Assembly: GCA_002311025.1 (NCBI GenBank)
Contig: DBYY01000009.1
Span: 310,001 to 374,000 of the forward strand
Direction: 5' to 3'
Length of the DNA stretch: 64,000 bases
Source of the DNA: Candidatus Proelusimicrobium tauri
GTDB lineage: Bacteria > Elusimicrobiota > Elusimicrobia > Elusimicrobiales > Elusimicrobiaceae
Shown: in pieces, positions 43,182-51,987 of the stretch
Numbering within the stretch: position 1 is the stretch's first letter
Layout: every line of letters starts with the position of its first letter
Translations under genes and position numbers: made by a program
Notes under the pieces: generated by a model
Database searches by the model: none
What the model saw: only the letters and a program-made list of their open reading frames with translations
What the model was told of the DNA's origin: nothing

Positions 43182-44249
43182 ATGGAAAAAGTTTTAGTTG
43201 GTCTTTCCGGCGGGGTTGATTCCGCCTTGAGCGCATATTTACTCAAACAGCAAGGTTATGAGGTAATTGGCGCAATTATGTCTATTTGGGACGACAGTTT
43301 GCCCGCACCTAAGAAGCAAAACAATGCCTGCCTTGGCCCTGAAGAAGAAGATATTAAAACTGCAAAAAAAGTGGCAGATTTTTTAAATATCCCTTTAAAA
43401 ATTATTGACTGCCGCGAAATTTACAAAAAAATTGTAATTGAAAATTTTAAAAAAGAATATGGTTGCGGACACACGCCCAACCCTTGTATTTGGTGTAATA
43501 GTTATGTTAAGTTTGGCGCCTTGCCCGAAATGGCAAAAAAGCAGGGTATTGTGTTTGATAAATTTGCAACGGGGCATTATGCCAAAATCGGTTTTGACGA
43601 AAGTGTGGGCCGTTGGTTTTTAGAAAAAGCACCGCAGGACGAAAAAGACCAAACTTACTTTTTATACCGCTTAAATCAAATACAACTTTCAAAAATTTTG
43701 TTTCCGTTGAGTAATTTTTCAAAACCGCAAGTTAGGGAAATGGCAAAAAAAATCAATTTGCCGGTAGCCGAAAAGCAAGATTCGCAAGATTTTTATTGCG
43801 GCGATTATAATGATATTTTAAATTTCTCGCCAAAGCCGGGCAATATTGTTGATATAAATGGCAAAGTTTTAGGCAAGCACAACGGCATTTGGAACTATAC
43901 TATCGGCAAGCGCAAAGGATTGACCCAAGGCGGGACAAAAGAACCTTTATATGTAATAAAAATTGACGGCAAAAATAATCAAATTATCGCCGGGCCAAAG
44001 AGCGCTTTGTTTAATAAAGAGTTATTTGTAAATCAAATAAATTGGCTTTCTATTGCCTGCCCGAACGAACCGATTAAAACACTTGTCAAAATACGCCGTC
44101 AGCATAAAGAAGCGCCTGCCACAATAACCGCCCTTGAAAACGGGCGCGCAAAAGTTGTTTTTGACGAAGGGCAAATGTCTATTACGGCAGGGCAAAGTGC
44201 TGTATTTTATCTTAATAATCGCGTTCTCGGCGGCGGTATTATTGAATAA
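43182..44249 (+). CDS. mnmA: tRNA-specific 2-thiouridylase MnmA
   Basis: 355 residues. Puts sulfur on U34 of tRNA-Lys, -Glu and -Gln. GLSGGVDSALSA is the PP-loop that adenylates uridine. HTPNPCIWCNSYVKF has the first catalytic Cys and KFATGHYAKI follows. The second catalytic Cys of E. coli lies in DSTGICFIGE; here the equivalent reads DSQDFYCGDY, so the Cys is one position further on, or the chemistry differs. IGKRKGL and the C-terminal beta domain are normal. Confidence 0.93.
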   Translation: MEKVLVGLSGGVDSALSAYLLKQQGYEVIGAIMSIWDDSLPAPKKQNNACLGPEEEDIKTAKKVADFLNIPLKIIDCREIYKKIVIENFKKEYGCGHTPNPCIWCNSYVKFGALPEMAKKQGIVFDKFATGHYAKIGFDESVGRWFLEKAPQDEKDQTYFLYRLNQIQLSKILFPLSNFSKPQVREMAKKINLPVAEKQDSQDFYCGDYNDILNFSPKPGNIVDINGKVLGKHNGIWNYTIGKRKGLTQGGTKEPLYVIKIDGKNNQIIAGPKSALFNKELFVNQINWLSIACPNEPIKTLVKIRRQHKEAPATITALENGRAKVVFDEGQMSITAGQSAVFYLNNRVLGGGIIE

Positions 44250-44266
44250 ATTGGGGGAAAGAAAAT

Positions 44267-44773
44267 ATGACATCTGCATTTGAAAATATGCGCGCCTTTT
44301 GGCTTGACGCAAATAATTTTAAAACTAAAGATACAAAAGAAACACCCGCAATTTGCGTTTGCGGAATAGAGTTTTGTATGTTAGACCATTACCAAAAACC
44401 TAAAAAAGTTTTTATTGCCACTTCACATCTTGGTAATGCAAGTATGTATTTTGAAAATAACAGTCCAAGCGGTATCGGCGGAGTTATAGGCAAAGATTCC
44501 AAAGAAATGAAAAAGGCCTCTTTTGATTTTCTAACAGAAGCGCAAAACTGCCAAAAAAATATGACAAAAACTGAAACTTTGCCTTTGCCCAGCAAAATTG
44601 GAAAAATAACCCTCTTTTTAATCGGTAAAGACGGAATTTTTACCCACACCGAAAACGAAGATTCTTTAAGAAATCAAAACAATCTTTTCTGTAAATTCTA
44701 TATGGCAAGCCAACATTTAATAGGGGTTTTTAGGTGGCAACAGGATAATGAACAAAAACCCGCGCAAGCGTAA
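44267..44773 (+). CDS. hypothetical protein
   Basis: 168 residues, soluble, no signal peptide or membrane segment, and no family I recognise. Four Cys occur (ICVCGIEFC near the N-terminus, then QNCQKN and LFCKFY later). The RBS GGGGGAAAG is strong and the gene starts 17 bases after mnmA, so it is probably co-transcribed. It may contain a beta-rich fold (IATSHLGNASMYF, KITLFLIGKDGIFTHT). Confidence 0.55.
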   Translation: MTSAFENMRAFWLDANNFKTKDTKETPAICVCGIEFCMLDHYQKPKKVFIATSHLGNASMYFENNSPSGIGGVIGKDSKEMKKASFDFLTEAQNCQKNMTKTETLPLPSKIGKITLFLIGKDGIFTHTENEDSLRNQNNLFCKFYMASQHLIGVFRWQQDNEQKPAQA

Positions 44774-44774
44774 T

Positions 44775-45914
44775 CTATATTTTGTTAGGATATCTTTTTT
44801 TAATTGTGTAATAGGCAAGTATGCCGGAAATTAACATATAAACAAACATCCCTGTTAAAAGCGGCAAAGCCTGCAAGAGCGGCTCTTGCATAATAAAAAG
44901 ACGTGTCATTCCCTCAATACCGTAACTTAAAGGCGCAAGCACACGCAAAATTTGTATAAAAAACGGCATTTGATAAACAGGCCATACCACTCCGGACATA
45001 AAAAATAAAGGCAAAGAAGAAACCACAATAAACATTACGCTTGATTCCCTTTCGCTGAAAAACTGCGCAAGAAAAATACCCAAAAATATAACACTTAAGA
45101 CAAAAATAAAATAGAAAATAAAGAAAGATAAAATTGTTCCGCCACCCGTAAAACCAAGTATTCTGTAAACTAAAATAAAATAAAACACAAAATAACATAA
45201 GCCAAAAAATAAGAAGGCAAGGGTTTTACCGAACAAAATATTTATCGGACGGAGTGAAGGGCTGTATTTCTTTTTGCTTTCTCTTAAAGTTCCGCTACGC
45301 ATACCGATAATCATAAGTAAAACTTGATGAATAACCGCCACAAAAACCGCCGGAACAGCATATTCAAGATAACTGCCGGAAGGATTGTATAAATCCCGTT
45401 CGGTAATAGTTATCGGTGAGCGCAAAACATAAGCCGCCTTGCCGGCACCCTTAGCCTGTATCTTTTTAATTTCTATACCGGCCGACATTGTTTTTATTGC
45501 TGTTTGTAGGGCCTTTGTTGCCTGTTTATAATAGATAATATAACTGCCGTCAGTCCAAATTTTTACCGCCTGAACCTGATTTTTTAAAATGTTTTTTTGG
45601 AAATCTTGCGGTATATAGACCACACCGTAAATCTTGCGCTCTTTTAGGGCTTTTTGAGCATCCTGTAAAGTTAAATAATTTTCGGTCAAAGAAACTTGTT
45701 CGGTTGCTTTTATCATCTGTTTTAATTTAAAACTTGTATTTGTTTTATCAGCATCAACAACGGCAACGGGCATTTTGCGCACAATTTTATGCTGATAAGG
45801 CAAAGGGTAAAAAAAGGAATATAAAAACGGTCCGCCTATGGCTAATAACAAAAGTCCTTTATCTTTTAAAAGTCCCTTTAATTCGCGCATGGCAAGGAGT
45901 AAAGTTTCACTCAT
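44775..45914 (-). CDS. ABC-2 type exporter permease (YbhR/YhhJ-like)
   Basis: 379 residues. One N-terminal helix, a large extracytoplasmic domain (about 45-170) and five or six C-terminal helices: the layout of ABC-2 permeases in drug/lipid exporters. It overlaps the sister permease gene by 4 bases. Together with that permease, the HlyD-like protein and TolC it would make a tripartite pump, but no ATPase gene is present in this operon. Confidence 0.85.
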   Translation of the reverse strand: MSETLLLAMRELKGLLKDKGLLLLAIGGPFLYSFFYPLPYQHKIVRKMPVAVVDADKTNTSFKLKQMIKATEQVSLTENYLTLQDAQKALKERKIYGVVYIPQDFQKNILKNQVQAVKIWTDGSYIIYYKQATKALQTAIKTMSAGIEIKKIQAKGAGKAAYVLRSPITITERDLYNPSGSYLEYAVPAVFVAVIHQVLLMIIGMRSGTLRESKKKYSPSLRPINILFGKTLAFLFFGLCYFVFYFILVYRILGFTGGGTILSFFIFYFIFVLSVIFLGIFLAQFFSERESSVMFIVVSSLPLFFMSGVVWPVYQMPFFIQILRVLAPLSYGIEGMTRLFIMQEPLLQALPLLTGMFVYMLISGILAYYTIKKRYPNKI

Positions 45915-47086
45915 AATTTTGCCCCCATATACTTTTCATCCTTAAACCAACGGGTATAAAGTTTTGCGCCCGTAAAAAAGAAAATTAAAGCAAAAACAAA
46001 CATTATAAAAATTTCGTGCATAGTAACGGCAAAAGCGCCGTTTCGCATAAGTTCGTTAACCATAATTCTGTTTAGATAAGTGCCAGGCAAAAAATAAGCC
46101 CACGCTTGAGCCAAAACAGGCATACTGCCCACGGGGAAAGATACTCCGTAGTAAGCAAAAGCAGGCGCGCCGTAAACCGCACACGCGCTCATTGCTATTC
46201 TTAAATTATTTGTGCAGCCGGCAATTAAAACCCCCGCCCCTACCGAGCATAAACAGAACACAAAAGCGCCCAAAAGCACTAAAAACAAATTACCCCTTAA
46301 AGGCAAATCAAAAAAGATTATTAAAATAAAAAGCATTATCATAAAAATAAGCACATAATTGAACAAATACAGTATGCTTTTTGCACCTACCGCCTGAAAA
46401 GGATTTGTCAAAATATAAGTTTTTATGGTTTCGGCGCGGCGGGTTTTTAATTCGTAAAGCAAAGAATAAGTTATGCTAAGGCAAATAAAAATCTGCAATA
46501 GGGCCGGTATTAAACCCAGCACCAAAAAATAAACATAGTTCATTTGCGGGTTATATAAAATATTTTCCGATACTTGTAAAGGTGCGATAAATAAATCTTT
46601 ATAAGCAGGCAAAATACCTTGCTTTGAAAGAAATTTTGTGCGCTGTTTTTCGTTTAAGCCTTTTGCTATTTGCGTAAGCGCTTTACCAACATTACTGCCC
46701 ATAAGAAGATATTGATTATTAACCAAAGCAAGCACACTTGCGCCGTAAGATTTATTTAAATTTTTATCATAATCTTTATCAATATCCAAGACGGCGTAAA
46801 CCTTGTTTGCCAAAAATAACTTGCGCGCTTCTTTTAAGTTTTCGGGAGTATATTTTAAATCTAAATAAGGACTTGCTTTAACTGCTTGGGTAAACTCTCT
46901 TGCGTAAAAGCCGCGGCTGTTGTCTACTACGGCAACAGGTACTTTTAAAATGGCTTTTTCACTAAAAATAGCAAGCAGCAAAAAGAACATTATCAAAGGA
47001 TAAACCATCGCAAAAAACAAGCGCGATTTTTTTGTATGAAACAAAAAATTTATTTCCCTTTTGATAAGATAAACAAATTTATCCAT
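45911..47086 (-). CDS. ABC-2 type exporter permease (YbhS-like)
   Basis: 391 residues with the same topology as its neighbour: first helix about 20-40, a large external loop, then a helix bundle from about 190. LFFAMVYPLIMFFLLLAIFSE starts the membrane part. The two permeases probably form a heterodimer. It is 3 bases downstream of the membrane fusion protein gene. Confidence 0.85.
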   Translation of the reverse strand: MDKFVYLIKREINFLFHTKKSRLFFAMVYPLIMFFLLLAIFSEKAILKVPVAVVDNSRGFYAREFTQAVKASPYLDLKYTPENLKEARKLFLANKVYAVLDIDKDYDKNLNKSYGASVLALVNNQYLLMGSNVGKALTQIAKGLNEKQRTKFLSKQGILPAYKDLFIAPLQVSENILYNPQMNYVYFLVLGLIPALLQIFICLSITYSLLYELKTRRAETIKTYILTNPFQAVGAKSILYLFNYVLIFMIMLFILIIFFDLPLRGNLFLVLLGAFVFCLCSVGAGVLIAGCTNNLRIAMSACAVYGAPAFAYYGVSFPVGSMPVLAQAWAYFLPGTYLNRIMVNELMRNGAFAVTMHEIFIMFVFALIFFFTGAKLYTRWFKDEKYMGAKL

Positions 47087-47089
47087 ATT

Positions 47090-48067
47090 TTAAATTTTTA
47101 AAAGAGTTGTCATTCCTTGACGGAGATTTTCAATTTCTTCTGCCGGAACGGCGCGCAGTTCAAAAGTTTTTAAATCAAAATCGCCGTGTGTTTTAGTGGC
47201 ACTCCAAGTAGCAAAATCACCTTGTTTGGAAATATAAGAAATTTTAAATTTAAACTTTTTTGATTTATCTAAAGCAGGTATTTTAACTTCTATAATTTTG
47301 CCAAGTGTAAGTTTTGGCAAAAAGTCTTCGCGAATATTAAAAGTAAGCCAAATATCTTGTGTGTTTAACATTGTTAAAATGGTTAAACCCGGTGCGGCAA
47401 GTTCGCCTTCTTCGGCAACGATAGTAGCAATTTCACCGTCTATGGGCGCTTTAACTTGGGTTTCTTCCACATAACTGCCTATTTCTTTAACAGCACCGAG
47501 TGCTTGTTCGGTTAAGGCCTGCGCGGCTGATTTGTCTTCGTCACGCGCGCCCTGCTTCGCCATAATATATTTATTGTGCGCGGCATTGGTATCTTGAAGG
47601 GCAACTTCGTATTTGGCTTTGGTTTCGTCTAATTTCTGTGCGGAAACAACACCTTCTTTATAAAGCATTTCAACACGTTTTAAACTTTTATCGGCAAGTT
47701 CCTGCACGGATAAGGCCTTTTGCCAAAGATTATAAGCGGCGTCAATTTCTTCATCCCTTAAACCTTTATCGGCCTTTTCGGCCGTTGCTATGGCGGCGGC
47801 TTGGGCGGCCTTTGCTTGCTCTTGTTTTGCAAAAAGTTCAGGTGAATCTATTTGGGCAAGCACTTGCCCTTTTTTAACCTGATCACCTTCTTTGACATCA
47901 ATTTTATTTATTCTGCCGGCAATTCTGGGCGAAAGACTGATTTGGCGGATAACAACTTCCCCCTGTAAAAGTTGTGTACGCGGATAAAATTGAAAAACAA
48001 GCAAAATAAGAATAAACAAAATTATCCCCGCTATTAAATACTTTAAAACTTTTTTATTTTTATCCAT
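47090..48067 (-). CDS. HlyD/EmrA-family periplasmic adaptor (membrane fusion protein)
   Basis: 325 residues. One N-terminal membrane helix (about 8-26), a split biotinyl-lipoyl domain (GRINKIDVKEGDQVKKGQVLAQID and VKAPIDGEIATIV), an alpha-helical hairpin between them, and a beta-barrel end. It links the inner-membrane permeases to TolC and closely matches YbhG in layout. It lies 8 bases after tolC. Confidence 0.92.
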   Translation of the reverse strand: MDKNKKVLKYLIAGIILFILILLVFQFYPRTQLLQGEVVIRQISLSPRIAGRINKIDVKEGDQVKKGQVLAQIDSPELFAKQEQAKAAQAAAIATAEKADKGLRDEEIDAAYNLWQKALSVQELADKSLKRVEMLYKEGVVSAQKLDETKAKYEVALQDTNAAHNKYIMAKQGARDEDKSAAQALTEQALGAVKEIGSYVEETQVKAPIDGEIATIVAEEGELAAPGLTILTMLNTQDIWLTFNIREDFLPKLTLGKIIEVKIPALDKSKKFKFKISYISKQGDFATWSATKTHGDFDLKTFELRAVPAEEIENLRQGMTTLLKI

Positions 48068-48075
48068 AAAAACTC

Positions 48076-49428
48076 CTATTTATAACTTTCAAAGGTGTTT
48101 GTATCTCCGGTTAAACTTAAAATTGTCGCAAGGCAAACAAGATAATCATATTCCGCCTTAATACTGTCAAGCCGCGTTTTTAACTTATAAGTAAGTGCGG
48201 TGTTTACCTCTAAAGAAGTACTTGTACCCGCTTTAAAACCCAGTTTGCGCGCGCGGTAAAACTCATCACTGAAAGTTATTTCTTTTTGAACTGCCTTATA
48301 AGTCATTGCTGCGTTTTGCATCTTTTTATAATAATATTCTATTGCCGTTTGAATATCTTTAACGGCATTTTGCTGCAATTCTTCAACACTTTCTTTTTGG
48401 CGTTTGGCCGCTTTTGTTTTATTATAAGAAGAACCGCCCTCAAAAATATTCCAACTAAACCCGATACCGTAAGCATATTCCGGTTCAAGAATAGTTAAAT
48501 CTTTTGTATATAATTCGTGCTTGGCAAAAAGATAAACTGACGGCAAAAACTCTCCGCTTTGTACTTTGATATTAGCTTTTGTTTTATCTAAATTTGCCTC
48601 AACAATTTTTAAAGAAGGGTTATTGCTTAAAGCACGTTTCTTAAAAAATTCCAGAGAAGGAATTTTATCTTGATTAGGCATAAACAAGGAAGAAGAAAAA
48701 GATATATCATCTTTTTCGGAAAGTAAATTTTTAAGCACGGTTTGCGCCATAGCGGCATCATTTAAAGAAGCATCATAATCCCTTTGGGCTTGGGCGGCGG
48801 TAATTTCTATTGCCATTTTTTCTACTTTGGAAATTGTGCCCGCCTTGAACATTTGTTTTGCTTCTTTTGCGTTTTGATTTGTGTTGTTGAGAAACTCTTT
48901 TCTTATTTTTACGGCTTCTTCGGCCAAAATCGCACCGAAATATTTTGTTGTCAGTTCGCTTAAAATATTATTTTGTTGTTGCTCAAGTTTGGCAAGGGCT
49001 TCATTTAAACTTGCGCTTGAAGCCTTGTTTGCGGCCGAAATTTTACCGCCTGCAAAAAGCGGAAGCGTTGCCGTAATTTGCGATTTAAAAAATTTATCAT
49101 CTTGCACTTCAAGCGCAAAAGCAGGCAAAGTGTATCCGGGTATGTGAAAATTATAAAGTGGCTGTATCGCACCCCTGATAGGTTCCAAATTTATTATGAT
49201 AGGGTCATCAATATAGGTATATCTGCCGTCAATAGATACTTTTGGTAAATAAAGCCCGCGCGCCGCATTTTTGTTTGCTTTAAATTGCTCTACTTCTTTT
49301 TTGGCGGCTAAAACGCTTTCATCCGTAGTTAAAGCACGCTGATAAGCCTGTTCAAAAGAATATTCCGCCGCGCTTATAACCGACGCAAGTAAAACAAATA
49401 AAATAAAAAGTTTAATTATATTTTTCAT
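48076..49428 (-). CDS. tolC: TolC-family outer membrane efflux protein
   Basis: 450 residues. Signal peptide to about residue 20 (VISAAEYSFEQAYQRAL), then two homologous halves of long helices with short barrel strands. Segments such as FKAGTISKVEKMAIEITAAQAQRD and FKAGTSTSLEVNTALTY show the internal repeat of the family. First gene of the exporter operon; a TATAAT box at 49444-49449 (minus) lies 15 bases before the ATG. Confidence 0.92.
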   Translation of the reverse strand: MKNIIKLFILFVLLASVISAAEYSFEQAYQRALTTDESVLAAKKEVEQFKANKNAARGLYLPKVSIDGRYTYIDDPIIINLEPIRGAIQPLYNFHIPGYTLPAFALEVQDDKFFKSQITATLPLFAGGKISAANKASSASLNEALAKLEQQQNNILSELTTKYFGAILAEEAVKIRKEFLNNTNQNAKEAKQMFKAGTISKVEKMAIEITAAQAQRDYDASLNDAAMAQTVLKNLLSEKDDISFSSSLFMPNQDKIPSLEFFKKRALSNNPSLKIVEANLDKTKANIKVQSGEFLPSVYLFAKHELYTKDLTILEPEYAYGIGFSWNIFEGGSSYNKTKAAKRQKESVEELQQNAVKDIQTAIEYYYKKMQNAAMTYKAVQKEITFSDEFYRARKLGFKAGTSTSLEVNTALTYKLKTRLDSIKAEYDYLVCLATILSLTGDTNTFESYK

Positions 49429-49506
49429 TTATCTATATAAATAATTATATAAAAACTGGTAATATAGCGAAATATATGTTTATAAAAAAGAGGAAAAAAC
49501 AAACCC

Positions 49507-49535
49507 TTGTTTTTTGGTAGTTTATGGTGTAGTAT
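49507..49535 (+). promoter_or_regulatory. promoter of the small basic protein/subtilase pair, predicted leaderless
   Basis: TTGTTT, 17 bases, TAGTAT, then 6 bases to the ATG at 49542. No RBS. Confidence 0.5.
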
Positions 49536-49541
49536 ATAAAT

Positions 49542-49682
49542 ATGAAAGATAAAGTTACACATAATAAAAAAGATGAATGGGCCTATACCACCACGTCTTC
49601 TTCCGCGCGGAAAAAAGTAAAAAGAGCGCGCAGTAAAGCCAAACGCTCTATAATCAAAAAAATAATAAAGGAGAATTTATGA
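49542..49682 (+). CDS. 46-residue basic protein, coupled to the subtilase gene
   Basis: MKDKVTHNKKDEWAYTTTSS starts a 46-residue ORF whose second half is a run of Lys/Arg (ARKKVKRARSKAKRSIIKK). Its stop overlaps the next gene's ATG (ATGA), and that gene's RBS (AAGGAG) lies inside it, the pattern of translational coupling. A promoter with ideal spacing precedes it. No homologue comes to mind. It could be a nucleic-acid binder, an antimicrobial-like peptide, a protease partner, or only a leader ORF. Confidence 0.5.
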   Translation: MKDKVTHNKKDEWAYTTTSSSARKKVKRARSKAKRSIIKKIIKENL

Positions 49683-50854
49683 AAAAATTAACTCTTATTG
49701 CTGTTTTATGTTTTTTAGGTTTGCAAATTTTTGCACAAGATAAAGTAAAAGATTTTACACCAGATGCTCTGACGGATTTTGCTGATTTTTCGTGGATATG
49801 TAAACAAAAAGAACCTTTTGCAAATTTAAAGGCCGAAAAAATTGATGTAAGAAGTTGCGATTTATCAAATTATGATTTAACTGACCTGCCAAAAGAAACT
49901 TTAGGAAAATTAACTTTTGACAATAAAACCATTTGGCCTAAAAAAATGCCAAAATGGCTGAATATAAAAAAAATAAATAAAATAGGTAAAACACCCGGTT
50001 TGAATATCAAAAAATTACATAAAAAAGGTATTACGGGCAAAGGTGTGAATATTGCTATTATTGATCAAAATCTAGGCCCGCACCAAGAGTATGCCGAAAG
50101 TCTTGTTTTTTATAAAAATTTAGGAACCCCCACCCCCCAAGGATCTATGCACGGTGCGGCAGTTGCCTCTATTGCTGTTGGCAAAAATGTAGGAGTAGCG
50201 CCGGATGCAAAACTTTATTTCATTGTAGCCGATTTTAAGGAAAATGAAACAAACAAATTTGATGCCGAACCTATTTCTTATGCTATAGAATATATTTTGG
50301 AATTAAACGAAACTTTACCGGTAGAAGATAAAATTTCTATTATTTCTATTTCTCGTGGTTTCGGGCCGGAAGATTTAAACAGAAAATATTTCCTTGAAAT
50401 ATTAAAACAAGCCAAGGAACAAGGTGTTTTAGTTTTAACAACAAATGATGTTTTTACCGTTAGCAGAAACTGCTATTGCGCCAGTCCGGATAAAATTTCT
50501 TCCTATACAAAACCTGCCTATTGGTTTGAAGAAGAAGAAGTGCCTTTTTACGAAAAAATATCAGATATATGTGTGCCGACAGATTATAGAATTATCGCTT
50601 CACCAACGGGCGAAAAAGATTATGTCGCCTATGCTAACGGCGGGCTTAGTTGGGCAGTGCCTTACCTTGCCGGTATTGCAGCACTTGCAAAACAAGTTAA
50701 GCCCGATTTAACACCGCAAGAGTTTTTAGAAGTTGCACATAAAACTGCTCAAAGCGTAGAAGTTAAACACCAAAGCGGAAAAAGCGTCAAAAATAATAAT
50801 TTTATTAACCCGCAAGCATTAATAAAAGCATTACAAAAAAATAACAAACAATAA
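49679..50854 (+). CDS. exported subtilisin-like (S8) serine protease with non-canonical Ser motif
   Basis: 391 residues. Signal peptide to about residue 19 (LQIFAQ), a pro-like region to about 115, then the S8 domain. Catalytic residues by position: D129 (AIIDQNL), H158 (MHGAAVASIA), oxyanion N256 (LTTND), S324 in GGLSWAVPYLAG. The usual motif is GTSMAxPxxxG; Leu-Ser-Trp replaces Thr-Ser-Met, but the order and the Pro are kept, so activity is plausible. Coupled to the small basic protein. Substrate unknown. Confidence 0.8.
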   Translation: MKKLTLIAVLCFLGLQIFAQDKVKDFTPDALTDFADFSWICKQKEPFANLKAEKIDVRSCDLSNYDLTDLPKETLGKLTFDNKTIWPKKMPKWLNIKKINKIGKTPGLNIKKLHKKGITGKGVNIAIIDQNLGPHQEYAESLVFYKNLGTPTPQGSMHGAAVASIAVGKNVGVAPDAKLYFIVADFKENETNKFDAEPISYAIEYILELNETLPVEDKISIISISRGFGPEDLNRKYFLEILKQAKEQGVLVLTTNDVFTVSRNCYCASPDKISSYTKPAYWFEEEEVPFYEKISDICVPTDYRIIASPTGEKDYVAYANGGLSWAVPYLAGIAALAKQVKPDLTPQEFLEVAHKTAQSVEVKHQSGKSVKNNNFINPQALIKALQKNNKQ

Positions 50855-51127
50855 AGTGATAGCAGAGCTGGTAAGATAATAAAAGAATATCAGACGATAC
50901 AAAAAAGTTTTCAAGTATTTTGATTTTAGAGAAGGCTTGCCGAGTGAAGCATAACAACTTTAAAATAGAGCAAATAGTTTTGCGAAGATTTTGGAGATAG
51001 TTTTAATTAGTTTTTCTTTGAAAAAGAAAAACGATTTTAGAAATGAGGTATACCTAGAGCGGCTGGCAAGCCCGCGTATCCGAAATTTCTAAAAAATTAA
51101 AAATAGCCCAAAAGCTGAAGCATTAAA
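50855..51127. other. gene-free stretch with nested inverted repeats
   Basis: No convincing ORF. GGCTTGCC (50934-50941) is the inverse of GGCAAGCC (near 51065). TTTTAGAAAT is repeated inverted as ATTTCTAAAA around 51034-51095, enclosing GCGG...CCGC. TTTTTCTTT-GAAAAAGAAAAA forms a further hairpin near 51010. GATTTTAGA occurs twice in direct orientation. This could be a structured RNA, a decayed small mobile element or a long 3' untranslated fold. I cannot name a family. Confidence 0.45.
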
Positions 51128-51160
51128 AATACCCCAAGTGTGAAATACACTTGGGGTATT
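51124..51160 (-). terminator. terminator of rplY
   Basis: AATACCCCAAGTGT / ACACTTGGGGTATT stem (14 bp), 5-base loop, then TTTTT on the minus strand. Confidence 0.85.
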
Positions 51161-51172
51161 GTGAAAGAAAAC

Positions 51173-51856
51173 TTATTTCTTTGCAGGAGCGGCGGCTGCA
51201 GCAGCGCCTTCTTCTTCTTTCTTACCTTTAGTAGCGGAAAGTTCAGGTTGAGCAGCGGTTGCATCAGTAGCGGCTGCGGCAGCAGGTGCGGCAACAACTT
51301 CATCTTTAGGAATAATAACGTGAACGAGCATGATTGAAGGCTCATCAACAAATTCCACGCCTTTGGGGGCTTTAAGATCGCTAATGCAGATATGTTTTTC
51401 TAAAGAAAGTTCGGTGATATCGGCTTCAATATGGTGCGGAATATCGCCAGGTAAACATTTAACTCTGACTTCGCGGACAGCATGGTCAACAATACCGCCG
51501 TTTGCTTTAACAGAAGCACTTTCACCAACGAGAACGACAGGAACCAAAGTTTCAATGGCTTTATTCATAGATACTCTTTGGAAGTCAACGTGAATAGGGG
51601 TATCGGTTACAACGTGATATTGAACTTCTTTAATAATTGCAGGTTCTTTCTTTTTACCGAGGTCAATTTCTACCAAGGTATTGCTACCTGCTTTTTGAAT
51701 TGTAGCCAAATCTTTTTGAGAAAAAGAGATTGACACGGGTTCTTCCCCTGCGCCGTAAATAACGGCAGGAATCATCTTTTGTGCTCTGATTTTGCTAAGT
51801 TCGCCTCTAACGCCGGCTTTTTCTCTGGCTTGGGCTGTGATTTTAATTTTTTCCAT
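51173..51856 (-). CDS. rplY: 50S ribosomal protein L25/general stress protein Ctc
   Basis: 227 residues. The N-terminal L25 domain (about 1-95) binds 5S rRNA; the TL5/CTC beta domain continues to about 185; an Ala/Glu/Lys-rich tail ends the protein. REKAGVRGELSKIRAQKMIPAVIYG and HVDFQRV are typical. The RBS GAGGATG is good. 131 bases separate it from the end of prs; that gap holds repeated GCTTTTTGCAAAA motifs (51911-51923, 51960-51972) but no gene. Confidence 0.94.
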   Translation of the reverse strand: MEKIKITAQAREKAGVRGELSKIRAQKMIPAVIYGAGEEPVSISFSQKDLATIQKAGSNTLVEIDLGKKKEPAIIKEVQYHVVTDTPIHVDFQRVSMNKAIETLVPVVLVGESASVKANGGIVDHAVREVRVKCLPGDIPHHIEADITELSLEKHICISDLKAPKGVEFVDEPSIMLVHVIIPKDEVVAAPAAAAATDATAAQPELSATKGKKEEEGAAAAAAPAKK

Positions 51857-51987
51857 TTTTACATCCTCTCATCTTCATTTCTATTTTTATTTTTGAAATT
51901 TTAACTTTCTGCTTTTTGCAAAATAAAATTTCTTTTTATCTTTAAGCAAAAAGGTTGGGGCTTTTTGCAAAAATCTGTTTTCACTGC

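Noticed and set aside
43090..43236. Longer N-terminus for L21
   Set aside because: Crosses the TGGTATAAT promoter and the mnmA start; L21 starts at MYSIIETGGKQ.
51030..51090. GTTTTAGA-like text suggesting CRISPR or tracrRNA
   Set aside because: Only two short copies, no spacer-repeat periodicity and no cas gene in the window.
51901..51980. Repeat array upstream of rplY
   Set aside because: GCTTTTTGCAAAA occurs twice, with a similar inverted stretch (GCAAAAAG), in low-complexity AT sequence; too little to call a repeat family.
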